Both the position numbers and the translations under genes were made by a program. Below are positions 1 through 14,300 of a stretch of DNA of 64,000 nt, one piece after another. The stretch is from Cinnamomum chago. Its lineage: Eukaryota > Streptophyta > Magnoliopsida > Laurales > Lauraceae. The stretch is taken from assembly GCA_038049695.1 (NCBI GenBank), contig CP142453.1:3688501-3752500 (forward strand), read 5' to 3'. The stretch's first letter is position 1. Each line of letters opens with the position of its first letter. The notes beneath the pieces are model-generated. The model was not told the DNA's origin. It did not search any database and saw nothing but the letters and a program-made list of their open reading frames with translations.

Positions 1-971
1 TCTATATCTTTGTTCAAGAAGACTTTGATGGTAAGGATGTGTGGAAGCACGTCCGGTTAAATATTTTCCGGACCAACCACTCCGGCTCAAGTCCGACTCA
101 CATGCGAGCATAGGACTCATGGCAAAATGCTCCAAAAGTCTTGAAAATATATAAGACTGAAACAACATATAAAGCTTTCTCAAGAGTTGAGTTTTAGCAA
201 CGCGTGAATGGTATGATTTCTAATAGTCTACACTACCCACATGAAGCAAAAGCATAGAAGGACAAAACACCTTTTCAAAAACACCCAAAAAAACCCAACA
301 TGATGCACGCCACCAGCAAAAATTAGATTTTCTTTTACCAAATTAGATTCGTGGTATAAGTCATTGAAACTAATTTACATGTGCTAGATATCAATCTCTG
401 AACAGGTGCATGAGAGATGAGACGCACGCTTTCTAGAAGGTGTCAATCTCTGAACAAGTGCATGAGAGATGAGATGCACGCTTTTTTGAAGGTGTCTATA
501 ATTAGGAATTTACTACAAGTTTTCTACAATAGAAAGAGAGCTGGCCAATTAGTATAGTTTTCATGATCTAGTATCCCAAACATACTTCTGTCCACAGGGT
601 CACATTCATGTCCCATGCTCGACCCCAATAGACAATATCATATTTCATCCCAATTTAATGGTTTCACTGCTTGATTGATCATCATTATAAAAAAAAAAGA
701 GGAAATTATAGATATTGAGGTGTAAAAAAAGTAATAATATGAATTACTCTACTTAGAGTGAAATTCAGATTAACACCTACTCAAATGGGCAGAAAGATGA
801 GAGGGCTAAATGGTGGACTCAATGGGCACCACCCTCAGAATGTGATAAATGCTTCTTTGAAAAAGAAAAAAAACGTTTTGGACCTTTTCTCGTTCCTAGC
901 TATTGAAAATAAAGAATTCAAAGCAATCCCATGAAGCAACTAAAGTGGAAAAAGTATGTATATATATAATC
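1..971. other. Intergenic, no gene seen
   Basis: AT-rich sequence with no convincing coding frame or homology on either strand. The only structure I see is a 52-bp tandem duplication, listed separately. Confidence 0.6.
391..494. repeat. 52-bp tandem duplication (2 copies)
   Basis: Two adjacent copies begin at 391 and 443 with TCAATCTCTGAAC and differ at only a few positions. No ORF or known element is associated. Confidence 0.85.
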
Positions 972-1110
972 CAAGGAATTGGTCTAGTGGTTAGGACCAT
1001 GGTTCTTCTCTCTTTCGAAACTAGAGGTTCTACTATCGATCCCCGGTTTTCTCATCTTCAGGAACTGGAGGTACGTAGAAACAATAGCCCAAATAACTTC
1101 GTTAATTAAA
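972..1110 (+). mobile_element. tRNA-derived SINE, 5' fragment
   Basis: The sequence resembles the 5' half of the SINE at 38301-38526. It shares an A-box-like segment (TCTAGTGGTTAGGACCATGG here) followed by a CTAGAGG...ATCGATCCCCGGTT segment. It lacks the 3' part and A-tail seen in the full copies, so it is a truncated or decayed copy. The assignment rests on similarity to the other copies in this window. Confidence 0.5.
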
Positions 1111-2207
1111 TATTAGGAAAATGAAGATTCTATTCAAAACTGCACCATATATCTTTAACTTCTCACTTCTTTTTAACACTTTTTTTGCCAAATTTACTGG
1201 AAGTTCATGGAAATTTAACACAATATAGACAAACTTTGTGGTTTGAACCTTCTGTTTAACCTGGCAGCCATCGGCATCCTTATTGAACCCTTTTTGTAAC
1301 TCTCCTTTTAATACATTTATGTAAAATATGTAAATCCTAGCAGTATATTGAACAAGTCCCTTGTCATTGTAATGATGAATGAGCCAATGAGGCCAATTCC
1401 ACATAGTGAAAGTCATATTAATAAGTCCTAGCTGTCATATTGAAACCAATATAGAAGGTCGGCCACAATTAAATGATCTGGTCTTAAGTCAATAATAGGA
1501 CAACTTGTGAGGCTCCTCAGTAGGGGCTCACTTTTGAAGATCTAAACCGGTCAAAGCAAATATATTCTCTTAGATGATACTTTGTCAAATTTACTTTGAT
1601 GGGAGTTATGTCTCACCAAGAGAGTGATTACTATAAAACAGTTGAATTATTCATAATATTTTATTTAAATGTTTTAAGCAACTAATCTGATTAAGGGCCC
1701 AACTTTCATTTGATGGCCCCCGGCTTTAATTTGAATGGAGAATTTTAAAGTCTAATTCAAGAGAAGAAAACTTATTTTGAGCGATTTAGATTTTTAATAT
1801 AATAAATGTGTTGAATCATTTGAATCATTCATTTAATAGTCCTCTTTTTGGTTGCTTGTAATTTCTGGATTCCTTTGAACTAATATATGATGATAAATAT
1901 AACAACACTCTAGGAAAGCAAGTGTTATGAATAGAGTTGACCTAACAATGGTGGGCCCATTTTGATCAGAGGGGGCCTTTCCCATTGGACATCAGCATTT
2001 GGTCATTACCCCTTGAAATAGAGAACCCCATGACCTTATGGAGAGAGATTGAGCCCTGCTGGTTCCCCTACCTCTGAATTTTCACAAGCATGGAAAGAGA
2101 CCCAAACAAGTTTCAAGGAAAGATGCTCGTGATTCCCAAACTACCATGGACAAAAAAGACTTGGAAACAGAGATGCTTTCGTGCGCTGCTCACGTCCACT
2201 GCAAGGT

Positions 2208-2298
2208 AACATGGCCTCAAGGAAAAGGTCCTTGTTAAAGCATAAAAAACAAACATGGCCTCAAGGAAAAGGTCCTTGTTAAAGCATAAAAAACAAAC
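2208..2298. repeat. 44-bp tandem duplication (2 copies)
   Basis: Two essentially identical copies start with AACATGGCCTCAAGG at 2208 and 2252. The identity implies a recent duplication. Confidence 0.9.
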
Positions 2299-3173
2299 AA
2301 GTCTCTTTCAATTGGATGGATCCTTCGAAGATTCCAGGTAATTTCCTACCATATTAGATTCAAGAATCTAAATCACATGTAAACTAATGTAAGAATCCAT
2401 GTCAAAAAATATAGGTAGTCAGGCTTGGCTTGTTTGAGCCTCTGAGTGAGGATTTTGTGGGTTAACTCTGTGATCCTGTTTCACCTTAATCTCAAAGTTT
2501 TATGAGGTGTAATATGGAAGCAAATTAATAAGAGTTTGGGCACTTTTGAAAATAAACTCTATTAAGTTCCCTTGGTAGAAAATATCAAAATATGGAAGAT
2601 GTATAAAACAATCCAATGACTAGTGAATTGATTTTGAAGCAATCAATTAAGTGGACTGTGAACACGAGAATAAGAACTAACGTCTTTTACCACTAGATTA
2701 AGAGGCCCTTTTTTAAAATTTGCAATCTCAAATTAGATAAGTGCTAATTCAACAAAATAGTGGTGTGCTTGCTCTGACAAGTGTAGATGTTGAATTTAGC
2801 ACAAGTAGACCCTTTCCTTGGTAAAAGAAGGATAAAAGGTCCAAGAAGAGTTCAGTAGGTAGAATTCGTCTTCCAACAATAGATGCCTATTGTTAATAAT
2901 GTTAGTCTTAATCAACCAATTCATACTTTGAATTCAGTAATGATTATGAAAACAATCTTATAGAATTGATTAATTACTAAAAATGAATTATGATTTATTA
3001 AGCATTGACTGCATGTATCCTCCCTTTTCACGTCTTTTCGTTCTTTCAATTTATTACTTACGTAATCATTTGTCATGAATTATATGCTAAGCAGTAATAT
3101 ATCAGCTTTATTATTGTGATTTCCTATTCGTTATGCTTAGTAAGTGAGTGAGACCCTAAACTCTATCGGGGCA

Positions 3174-3360
3174 TGTTTGTTTGCATAGAATAGATAGGAA
3201 CTGAATTGTATAGAATTTCAAGTTATTTTTGGTTAAAAATGAAGATAAAAGTGAATATGCAAAAATGACCATCAAATAATCCCCCACTTAATGGAAATTG
3301 ATCGAGGGAGGGAAGATGAAAAATGAATACTCTATCATCAATGACCACATATATAGGTTA
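3174..3360 (+). repeat. Dispersed MITE-like repeat (family A), partial
   Basis: It shares a characteristic core (ACCATCAAATAATCCCCC followed by a TTAATGGAAATTGAT segment) with copies at 17303-17595, 41335-41580 and 44578-44812. Its left end, GGGGCATGTTTGTTTGCA, resembles the reverse complement of the right end of those copies. The right boundary is not resolved here. Confidence 0.45.
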
Positions 3361-3705
3361 TTAAGTTTTCTTAGGTAACCATTCTTACCAAAACTTGAAG
3401 TATTAGTAGAGGCAGCATAAATACTTTTCAATATTTCTAATAGGGTAGAACCCACTCCTCAACACCCTATCTCATGTGCAACTCAGTCTGAGTACTTTAG
3501 GCAACGCACATTTCTGTGTTAAATCGTTTATGTTAAGAGTCGATCTCGCGATCGATTAGCTCTAATACCGTATTAAATTTTCTAACCTAATTATTCATAC
3601 CTACCAAAATGTCGAGGTAGTAGTAGAGGTAACATAAATGCTCGACAAGTTCCACATAGGGTGGAACCCACTCCTCAGCGACTTGACAGAACAAATTACT
3701 AATGG

Positions 3706-3915
3706 TACGAGAACGGCTCATTACCCAAGTGATAAGGAGTAACAGTTCTCACCTACCTGCCCATGATTTGAACCCTGGGTACGCCACACCTTTCCTCATG
3801 TGCGGGGGCTTCCCTTCTCACTTGTATGAGTTTTCTTCCTATGTGTGCAGGCTCCTTTTCCACTTAAGTGGGCTGTCTCCCCCATCTGTATGCGGGCTTT
3901 CACTTGGAAAAAACC
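3706..3915 (+). mobile_element. Possible tRNA-derived SINE, second family
   Basis: An A-box-like AAGTGATAAGGAG is followed about 35 bp later by a B-box-like GATTTGAACCC. The segment ends in a short A-run and is flanked by a 9-bp direct repeat TACTAATGG (3697-3705 and 3916-3924), consistent with a target-site duplication. No second copy was found in the window, so this is a structural inference. Confidence 0.4.
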
Positions 3916-3924
3916 TACTAATGG

Positions 3925-4300
3925 AACCCACTGAGTAGTTCTATAAAGAAATGTTAAAAAAAAATTAAAAAATCAGTGGTTGACTTACGGGAAAAAGTAG
4001 GACACTTAACTATCTGATTTTCCAAGAGCCAACTATAAGATGACTTCGGGTTAAGCCATTTGTAGATATTTTAGATTAGTCATAAAAATGAATGATCAGA
4101 CTTTTGCCCTCTTATCATTTTATTGTCCATTTCAACAACAAGTGATATCAACTACATCTATCTTTTTTTGCCTTCTTTTTTCATTTAGTTAGTCCCATAA
4201 GTCTTCTTATATCTAATTGGGATAATGGACCTCATATATTGTCGTTAGTCTTGTTTTAAAACGTATCTAAAAAATGGTAGAAATTATGAAAATCAAATAA
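3925..4300. other. Intergenic, nothing recognised
   Basis: AT-rich sequence without a supported gene or repeat. Confidence 0.5.
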
Positions 4301-4470
4301 TTTTAAGGAGTAACTCAGTTGGCTTAGGACCACGGTTTACACCCGGAGGTTGTAGGTTCGAAACTACACTATCAAACTGGGGCAACAGAAGAGTATACCC
4401 GTCTTTCCTCTGGGCATGGAGGAATTAGTCCAACCCAAATGATTGGAAACCCTATGATAGCATTAAAAAA
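4301..4470 (+). mobile_element. tRNA-derived SINE
   Basis: The body has a tRNA-like A box (GAGTAACTCAGTTGGCTTAGG) and a B box (GGTTCGAAACTAC). Its 3' module contains GGAATTAGTCCAACCCAAAT and TTGGAAACCCTATGATAG, then an A-tail. The same 3' module occurs in the copies at 38301-38526 and (inverted) 44385-44560. An AAATCAAAT direct repeat lies on both sides (near 4290 and 4470), probably a target duplication although the 5' boundary is fuzzy. Confidence 0.75.
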
Positions 4471-4479
4471 AATCAAATG

Positions 4480-5640
4480 GATTTCACCTTCATATTAGAG
4501 AAAAGGTATGATCATCCACAACAAATAGTATATAATTATATATATGATCATCCAAAGCAAGTAACTACTTATTGCTATTTTGGAATAAGACATGTGGAAA
4601 AGCATGTAGAGTCCATTAGATCAATGACATACAAATTTTTTTTATGATTTAGTCATCTAAAAAACATCAAACCTACTAAATATTTCCAGCTGTTCAATCT
4701 TAAATTACAGAGATGATGATCAAAGTAAAAAAGCTTCACCTACCTTCCATTTCATGGCCTTGCATCATTCCAAAATTCTTGTACATCAAAGGTTCATTGC
4801 ACCCACGAAAAACCTTGCACGTGTCCCATTTTGGAAAACTCAGAAAAGATTCCCGATCCTTGGAAATAGGCAAAATGTTACACACGTGTGCCAACTTATT
4901 TTGACTCGACACCTAAGCGTCCAACCTGTCCTTTGACATTTGACTTATTCAAACCTCACATTTCACATTCTTCTGTCCAATCGTAAATGAATACAAGGGC
5001 AACTTCGTCATTCTCTTTGTTCAGGGCATTTCCACCCTCGTAATTGTTCGGCACCTTTCCCTCTCAAGTTGACAAGATTAATACATGGGTTTTGACATAT
5101 TATTTCAACTTAAATCTTTATCTTTAAATTTATTATCCAAATTTAGATAACGTCAGCAGAATGAATCGGATTAATATTTTGTTTTCACTTTTTTGTATCA
5201 TATCCCATGATATCATGAAATTTATTAATTTACGATATTTTCTGTAGCTAATTAAAATTTTACTTCTTATAGAATATAAAAATCGACATTTTTGGAAAAG
5301 TAAATACACATCTGAACACGGATTCTCAACTTTTATCATTTAGAAGAAAATTTTTGTAAGATAGTACATTAAAGCCATGACAACTTAGGATCCAGAGCAA
5401 ATATTATTATTTTTAAATATTCACTAGAGCCAAAGAACTTTGATAACATTATCTAAATTTTAATCAAATTGAAATATCTGAATTTAAACAATGACTAATA
5501 TCTCAAAACCCAACAAGAGAAGCCGAAACAATAGAAAGGGTCAGGCAAAGCAGCCACAGTTGTCAACTCTGACCAAAACGACCCAATCTATTCATGCATG
5601 TAATGCAGTGTATAACTACGACCATGTCATGTCCACATCT
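4480..5640. other. Intergenic, peroxidase upstream region
   Basis: There is no gene. This is the upstream region of the peroxidase gene. The last 150 bp become pyrimidine-rich, as expected near a plant promoter. I see no further element I can defend. Confidence 0.5.
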
Positions 5641-5653
5641 TCCTCCCTCCCTC

Positions 5654-5660
5654 TATATAT
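5654..5660 (+). promoter_or_regulatory. TATA box of the peroxidase gene
   Basis: TATATAT lies in CCCTCTATATATGCC about 200 bp upstream of the peroxidase start codon, followed by a pyrimidine-rich leader and a short (GA)n tract at about 5826-5841 just before the ATG. Position and context fit a core promoter; the transcription start is inferred. Confidence 0.6.
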
Positions 5661-5854
5661 GCCTTGGAACCCCACTTCTTCACCTCACCACATCATTACC
5701 AAACATTACTTCTTCTCTCTTTGCTTTCTTTCCTTCCACTGAATTGTCCTGCTCTGTGACCTCTCTCTTGTTCATCTCCCATCTTATAGCTAGTAAAAAG
5801 ATCACACTCTAATTATAGACATTAGAGAGAGAGAGAGAGATAACATATAGAGAG

Positions 5855-7520
<1,666 letters not shown>

Positions 7521-8211
7521 TTGTGTGGGAAGATCATATAAAACCTTTGATGAAGATGTCTATAATATGATTTGTTCATTTATCTTTTTTTCTTTTCCAA
7601 GTAGTGTTTCAATAAGATTGACAATTTAATGTCAATGTTGTATTTGAGGATTCATAATTGTGAAATAAACCATGTAGAATTGAATTGAAATAATGTAGCA
7701 CCAGCGCAAAAGCTGATGCCATGATTGGGTGAATTGCCATCCGAACTGTGTAGTAAATGTTCAAAAAAATAATAGTAATTTTTATTTTTTGAATACTTTT
7801 TTTTTTTTGGCTAGTTTGGGTGAGTGGTACAAGACAGTCTAGTGGCAAGTGGTAAGGGTGTTCCGTCTCGCATGCTTGCCCATGGATCAATCAACCCTTT
7901 GGGTGTTAAATAACTGTGATTAAATGAGATTTGCTTTACGTCCTACTTCACATGAAAAATAGAAGGATTTGAGAATATGCCAAAATACATTTTTAACCCG
8001 GGATTCATACATCACTCATCATCATGAGAGCCTTGCCCCAAGTATATTGAATCAGCAGTGTGAATTTTGTTTCTTCGTTCTTCGTTCTAGCTTTGTCCAG
8101 TGCCACATTTTCATATAGGTTGCATCATCAACCCCGTTGTTTACCTACCTGTATGGGATGTGTTCAAAATTCAAATTATCTTAAACTGAGTGTATCTTAA
8201 TTTATCATCTA
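7521..8211. other. Peroxidase 3' flank and intergenic
   Basis: An AATAAA-containing segment near 7665 could serve as the peroxidase polyadenylation signal. No other gene is seen. Confidence 0.4.
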
Positions 8212-8226
8212 TTTATGCTACCCTTG

Positions 8227-9082
8227 TTTGCCCTAGTTATGGATGAGATTACAAGACATATTCAGGATGAGGTGCCGTGATGTTTGCTATTTGCAGATGA
8301 CATTGTTTTAGTGGATGAGACGAGAGAAGGAGTGAATGCTAAACTAGAATTGTGGAGGAAAATGTTAGAGACAAAAGGGTTTAGGCTAAGTCGATGCAAG
8401 ACGGAATATATAGAATGCAAGTTTAGTCAAAGTAGGACACCTGATAACTTAGAAGTAAGTTTGGACACACAAAAGATTGTAGAGAAAGAAAACTTTAGGT
8501 ACCTTGGATCTATGGTGCAATAGGATGGAGAGATTGATACTGATGTAAGTCACAGGATTCAGGCCGGGTGGACCAAATGGAGGAGTGCTTCGGGGATCTT
8601 GTATGATCGGAAAGTCCCCCTCAAGGTTAAATGAAAGTATTATAAGGTGGCGGTACGTCCAGCGTTGTTATATGGATAAGAGTGTTGGGCAGTAAATCAT
8701 AATCATGTTAAGAAGATGGAAGTTGCGGAGATGAGAATGCTAAGATGAATGTGCGGGATCACAAGGAGAGATAGGATTAGGAATGAGGAGATTATGGGTA
8801 AAGTAGGAATAGCACCGATTAAAGATAAAATGAGAGAAAATCGACTGAAATGGTTCGGCCATGTTAGAAGGCGCCCAACGGAGGCACCTGTTAAAATGTG
8901 TGAAAGCATAGAGATTGCTCGGAGTAGGAGAGGGAGACCCAAGAGAAGTTGAAAAGAAACTATTAAACATGACCTTACCTACATGGATCTAACGGAGGAC
9001 ATGACCCTAAACAGATTTGATTGGCGTCGTCAAATCCATATAGCCGACCCCACCTAATGGGAAAAAGCTTGGTTTGGTTTGG
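8227..9082 (+). mobile_element. 5'-truncated RTE-type LINE, dead copy
   Basis: The 3' part of a non-LTR reverse transcriptase reads in one direction: the [10 protein letters not shown] catalytic box at about 8284-8320, an RYLGSM motif near 8500, and a C-terminal RLKWFGHV segment near 8845. Several in-frame stops break it (for example at 8278, 8521, 8632 and 8950). It ends in repeated TTGGT units instead of a long poly-A. It is bounded by a perfect 15-bp target duplication TTTATGCTACCCTTG at 8212-8226 and 9083-9097, so both insertion edges are exact. Clade assignment (RTE) is from the C-terminal motifs and tail type. Confidence 0.9.
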
Positions 9083-9097
9083 TTTATGCTACCCTTG

Positions 9098-11313
9098 AAT
9101 GCTCCTAACTGCAATCATTTGTAATTTTATCTTTTTTAGTTTTACTATATAATCATATCAATATTGTCATATTTGTTACACTCATTTTTGCACTTGTTGT
9201 TTCTTAATTGGTCAACATTCTACTCTATAAATCATAATTAGTCTAATAATTGTCTTGTAAAAATTTTTCTTCAATTTTATTGGCATGTGCCGTACACGAA
9301 GCATTTCGTAAGAAAGTCTCCACTTGGCTCCACTGAGCACCTAAAAGTTACCTAAGCTTTTGGGTTGTATTCAGTGGGTTTATTCTCTTCTCTAGGTTTG
9401 CAAAAAAAAAAAAAAAAAGTCTCAACTTCAATCATTTAGCTCATATCCTATGTTTGGCATCCTCCTATCTCCTCATTATTACGAATAATAGAGCCAAGGT
9501 ATCAAAAGAACTTTTTTTGTGGCATCTGTGAAGCTTTAATTCTCAAATGAGTCACATTTCCCTGCAACATCCCCATTGAAGTTGCAATTTATATGGTTTT
9601 TTTTCTCTTTTTTTTGTACGACTTAATTTAAAGCCCTTTTACAAACAACAAATAAAATAATTCTATAGAATAAAATAATAAGACAGGTCTGATGAGGTCT
9701 GAAGAACCAATCATACAAAGAAGGTGCAAGAATTGTGAGAACGGATAGAAAACCAAGCTTTAGAAAGAGAGAGCACATAACCCATTGCTGGCCAAAATCT
9801 AAAACATGGAAAGAGATAACAAAGAAGTAAAAGATCCATTCATAATCAAATTTAGATGGTCATGAATGTGCCATAATGCATTATTATTAGCTTTTGACAT
9901 TGTAGAAGCTTTGGATTGACTGTGATCCAACGAATTAAACAAATTGCAGGGTTAAAAAGATCCTCACAAAGCAGATCTTCCTCATGTCCAACATTGTCAT
10001 TTAGTTGTCAATCTCGTTGCTATTTTTAGAAGAATGCATGGAAAAGAGACAATTTGTATAGGAAAATCCTGTATCATCTTTCACACAAATCCACTCACGG
10101 TTACCGTAGGGAAAAGCCTCGTGAGACCCAGACTCCCTTCTCATCTGTCCACGTGGACCAGTTAGAAGGTCAACATCATCCATCTTTTACCATGATACCA
10201 TCACACAAACAAATTTTTTGAGTTATAAATGGCACAGTTTTTACCACACAAAGGTATTGAAACTGTGTCCTGTAGCAAATTAAGGAGATCCTCTAGATGA
10301 TGTCTCTCTGTTGGAAACTGATGGTATGGGCTAGGATCGTCCAACATGAAAAATATGTACATGTGGTGCTCTCACACTGGGCTCATGAGATGAAATTGTT
10401 CATTTCAATGAATTCATCACAGGAAGGCACTAGCATCAATCACCATTTTCTGATGTCTCTAGCTGCAAGTAAATTTTAAAAATTGCAAAACCTGCAATCC
10501 TCCAGCAGAGTGGATTACTAAATAACACGAAGCGTGAGAAAATTGAGAAAATCTCGTCTTTCTAACAAGCGTGAGAAAATTGAGCCTTCCCATATGCCAT
10601 TATTGGAGATTTCCGTTTCCACAAGGTAGAAAACTCCCATCTAGTGGCCCGACAAGAAATGCAACCTCCCTGGGGCAGGGAGAACTCTTTTCCCACCCTA
10701 CTTTCTCCACATCCAAACAAAATCCCTTTTGAGTGGATCATGAGAACTCTTTTCCCACCCCTACTTTCTCCACATCCAAACAAAATCCCTTTTGAGTGGA
10801 TCATGAGAACTCTTTTCCCATCCCTATCATAGAATGCATAATGGAATGGTTTGAAGCATCCTAATTAAAGCTCCAGAGCAACTAATATAATCAGTTTAAC
10901 CACATTTGGAAGAGACGCACAGCAGCCCCAACTTGAAATCAGGTAAACGTGTGTGGAAAAATCAAATGAATATATACTAAAATTGAGCGAGCGTGCTTGA
11001 AGACGAGCAAAATTGTAGACAACATACATGAGAACATACAAAATGAACTGCAATAAAGTGCATTAATTGTATATATAAGCATCAACAAACATCATTAATC
11101 GAAAATAGAAGACTTTTATTAAAGATTCAAAAACATTATCACCTTACATATAATATGATAACAGTATTTATCCAAGCAAACAATACAATTTCTTGTCATT
11201 CTAATGAGGAGCTTGAAGTTTTATGTGCCCTACAAAATAAATGGAGAACATAAGGACTAAAAATCAGATTTCTATGGCCATTGAATTTGACATAACACAT
11301 AAAAAGGAATCAA
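9098..11313. other. Intergenic, no gene seen
   Basis: AT-rich with a 16-nt A-run near 9402 and a tandem duplication at 10680-10820. The final part is the 3' flank of the polyamine oxidase gene on the minus strand. Confidence 0.5.
10680..10820. repeat. 62/63-bp tandem duplication (2.3 copies)
   Basis: Units starting GAGAACTCTTTTCCCACC occur at 10680, 10742 and (partial) 10805, nearly identical apart from a one-base indel. Confidence 0.9.
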
Positions 11314-14300
11314 TCACATCCTAGAGATTTGAAGTGCAGTTTCAACTTCTGCTTTTACTTCACTTGAAACAAGCTTAATTAGATCCAAATTGCCATGCTT
11401 TTTTAACAAGCACCACCTTTGACAGTCTTTGGCAGCCAGAATTCCTGCTGAATAAGCTCCATGTACAGCCCCTGGATGATCTATGCTCACAGCCTCCCCA
11501 CCAAAGAAAAGATTATCAACAGGAGCCTGAAGTTTCTCATACAAATCCAGAGGCTTACCAACCAAGTCATATGAATAAGCACCAAGCGAATCTGGGTCTG
11601 TACCCCAACGGGAAACCAGATACTGAATCTGCATGAGTCAATCAACCAAGAGTCATACATGACATGCACAAAATGATGTTGTAACCCCAATTCAAAAATC
11701 TTTAAAAAATAGAAAGTAAGAAAAATTATTGACCACGTTGAGTCAAGTGTCAACAAAACTCTTCTCATATTTCAAGTCAACATTACTAACACTTGGACAA
11801 TACCAGTCAAGATTGGTTAACTTGAACAAAAATTCCTTTTTTTTTTTCCTTTTTGCATTTGTTCCCTTTTATTTAAATTTTAAGAAAGAAACTTGAACAG
11901 CAATTCTATCCATTAAATAGTGTTAAATTCCATTAATATTAAAAAAATCAGCCATCTCACAATGAGTTTATTTTTATTATTTCCTCCATTAAATAATTAT
12001 TACATACTGGTAATTCATTTCTATGACAGCCCAAGACTTGACCAAATTCTCCCACTGGGCCTTTGGATCAAGTCAAGTGATTTAGATCTCAAACTATAGT
12101 TTCAACTACCATTGCAGGGTTCACAACTGTAAACAGAATAGAATAGGACAGGAAAAATTGAAAGTCTTACAGGATCTTTTGCATCAGGGAGCATCTTCTT
12201 GAGCTGCAACATTGCAAAATTTGCAGCCGCTTCGTCAGATAATTTCTCTATGTCATAGGCAAACCTTCCAGCAGCCATATATACGAGGACTGGATGGCCT
12301 GTGGCCTTGTGAAGATTAAGGAAATAACAGCAGTCATCAGATGTAGGTGCAGCCATTCCAAGTAGCTCCATATTCGGCCAGAAAACGGTGTCAAAGCGTA
12401 AAGCAATCTTGTTCTCATTGCCAACACCCAGATCAGAAATCGCAGAAACCTTCCAGTCAGGTAGCTTTGGTTCAAACTCAATTAGATTGGCTTTAAGAAC
12501 CCCAAGGGGAACTGTTATAATTGCAGCATCTGCCATGAAACTTCTGCCATCCTCAACAGTCACCATTACTCCATTACTCCACTGAGTAATTTTCGTGACT
12601 CTGGTTATTGACATGGAAAATGGGTTAAAAAAACTCAGCCAAATAATCATGGTAACTTTTTCCAATAGGCATGGAAGTGGCAGAAAGAAGAACTATATAT
12701 ATTTGTTAGATGAAAAAAATCAATAGGAATGGAAAAATATATAGATAGGGGAACCTCAGTTTTTTCATACAAGCAATATACCTATGGTTCAAATGTATGT
12801 CAATGTCTTTAGCAAGAGCTTTTATGACAGGATGGTAACCTTGCACCATTAGTCCATGACCACCCGAAAGCACATGCTCCTGCATTAAAATGATCATAGG
12901 AAATAGCCTGTTACACTCTGTCTTTAAATTTTTTTTTATAAGAACGATTAAACCAAATCCCCCCAAATGTGGAAAAATACAATTCCATAAAAGTGAAGAA
13001 GATCCATCATTATTATTCGTTTATTTAAGTTTTACGTGTTAAAGTCTACAAACTTATTATCAACCTCAAAATTTCCTAAGTATAATTTCTAACAAAATTA
13101 TGTCATATAAGAAAGCATGAAACATGGATAAAAGATGTCTTCTTTTAAGAGAGAATCCCACAACATGTCTTCATTTTTCTTATCTTTCTATTGTTGGTAA
13201 TGAAAGAGATTTTATTGGAGGAATTCAAATGTACAAAGAAAGTCAAGCATGCACATAATAATATAAGAGTAATATACTGTTATGGCTCCACACCACCTCT
13301 ACCATACTGCTCAAAGCACACATTGATTCAATATTAAATTCATCACTCTTCTATTTATTCCCTCTTCAATAAAATATCCACTAGACCAGAGAATGGCCAC
13401 CCTAATTATATGATTCAATTCACTCATGAATCTATAGTGACCAAATCTCCCTAAAAATAAGCATCAATCTTCCAAGGTACTGCCCGTTTTGAGTGCCTGC
13501 TTGACTGAATTCTTTGAGTCGCTTTCAATGATCAACGAACCAGAAAAATGAGCTTTGAACTTCATCACCAGTATCACTTCTGCCTCATTGGATTCCTTGA
13601 TACCCACTAGACCTGGAACGAAAAAAAAATCAATCTCTCCACCATCTTTTTATAAAACTTCAACATTTTCAGCTGGTCCCATATTTCCTTTGGCAGCTCA
13701 ATCTACATTAAATTTGACCCATTTGACATTGGGAGGAGACCATCGAACTGAGCTTCTTTTCATCCTCCACCCAGCATGATTGCTTCCCTATTTCTAATAA
13801 TATCAAATCTTGTGACATCTTGAAACTCCTTATTATTGATGCCCAATGTGCTATTCTATCCTTGATCAATCCACAACCTCCTCAATCTTGTGACTCGTCA
13901 TCCTCCACAAAATTAAACACTTCTTTGGAAAGGTCCGCTTCCCCATGAAGGGATGAAACAATCCAGTGAAGCTGCTTCCACCAATTGAGCCGAAAAAACA
14001 TCAATCCAACAACCACAAATATAACTTGGGAATCCATGTTGAAAAAAGGTTGTTAACTGACTCCTCTATTTTAGAGTGAAAAAGGGTGAACATTCTCCAT
14101 GGCAATGCCTCTCCTCCTAAGAACATCAGCCGCATGGTTCAAAATAGCAGCCACTACGCTACATCGATCGTAAAGGTTAAGGCTGCTACGCTATTTTGAA
14201 AATAGCGGCGCTACGGTGTAAACCTAGTAGTTTTAATTTAAAACATTGCTTTCATATTTCTTCTCCTCAATAGCCTTTCCTAAAGTTGTCTCTAACTTTA

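Larger units (their letters stand above)
1111..3705. other. Intergenic, no gene seen
   Basis: There is no supported gene. It contains a 44-bp tandem duplication (2208-2298) and a diverged member of a dispersed repeat (3174-3360). Two similar segments near 3405-3465 and 3615-3680, both ending in AACCCACTCCTCA, look like an old local duplication. Confidence 0.5.

Noticed and set aside
3553..3571. Sequence whose complement GGTATTAGAGCTAAT resembles a Copia primer-binding site
   Set aside because: No LTR pair, no polyprotein remnant and no TG/CA boundaries were found nearby.
7816..7900. AGTGGCAAGTGGTAAGGG as a possible SINE A box
   Set aside because: No convincing B box, tail or flanking direct repeat.
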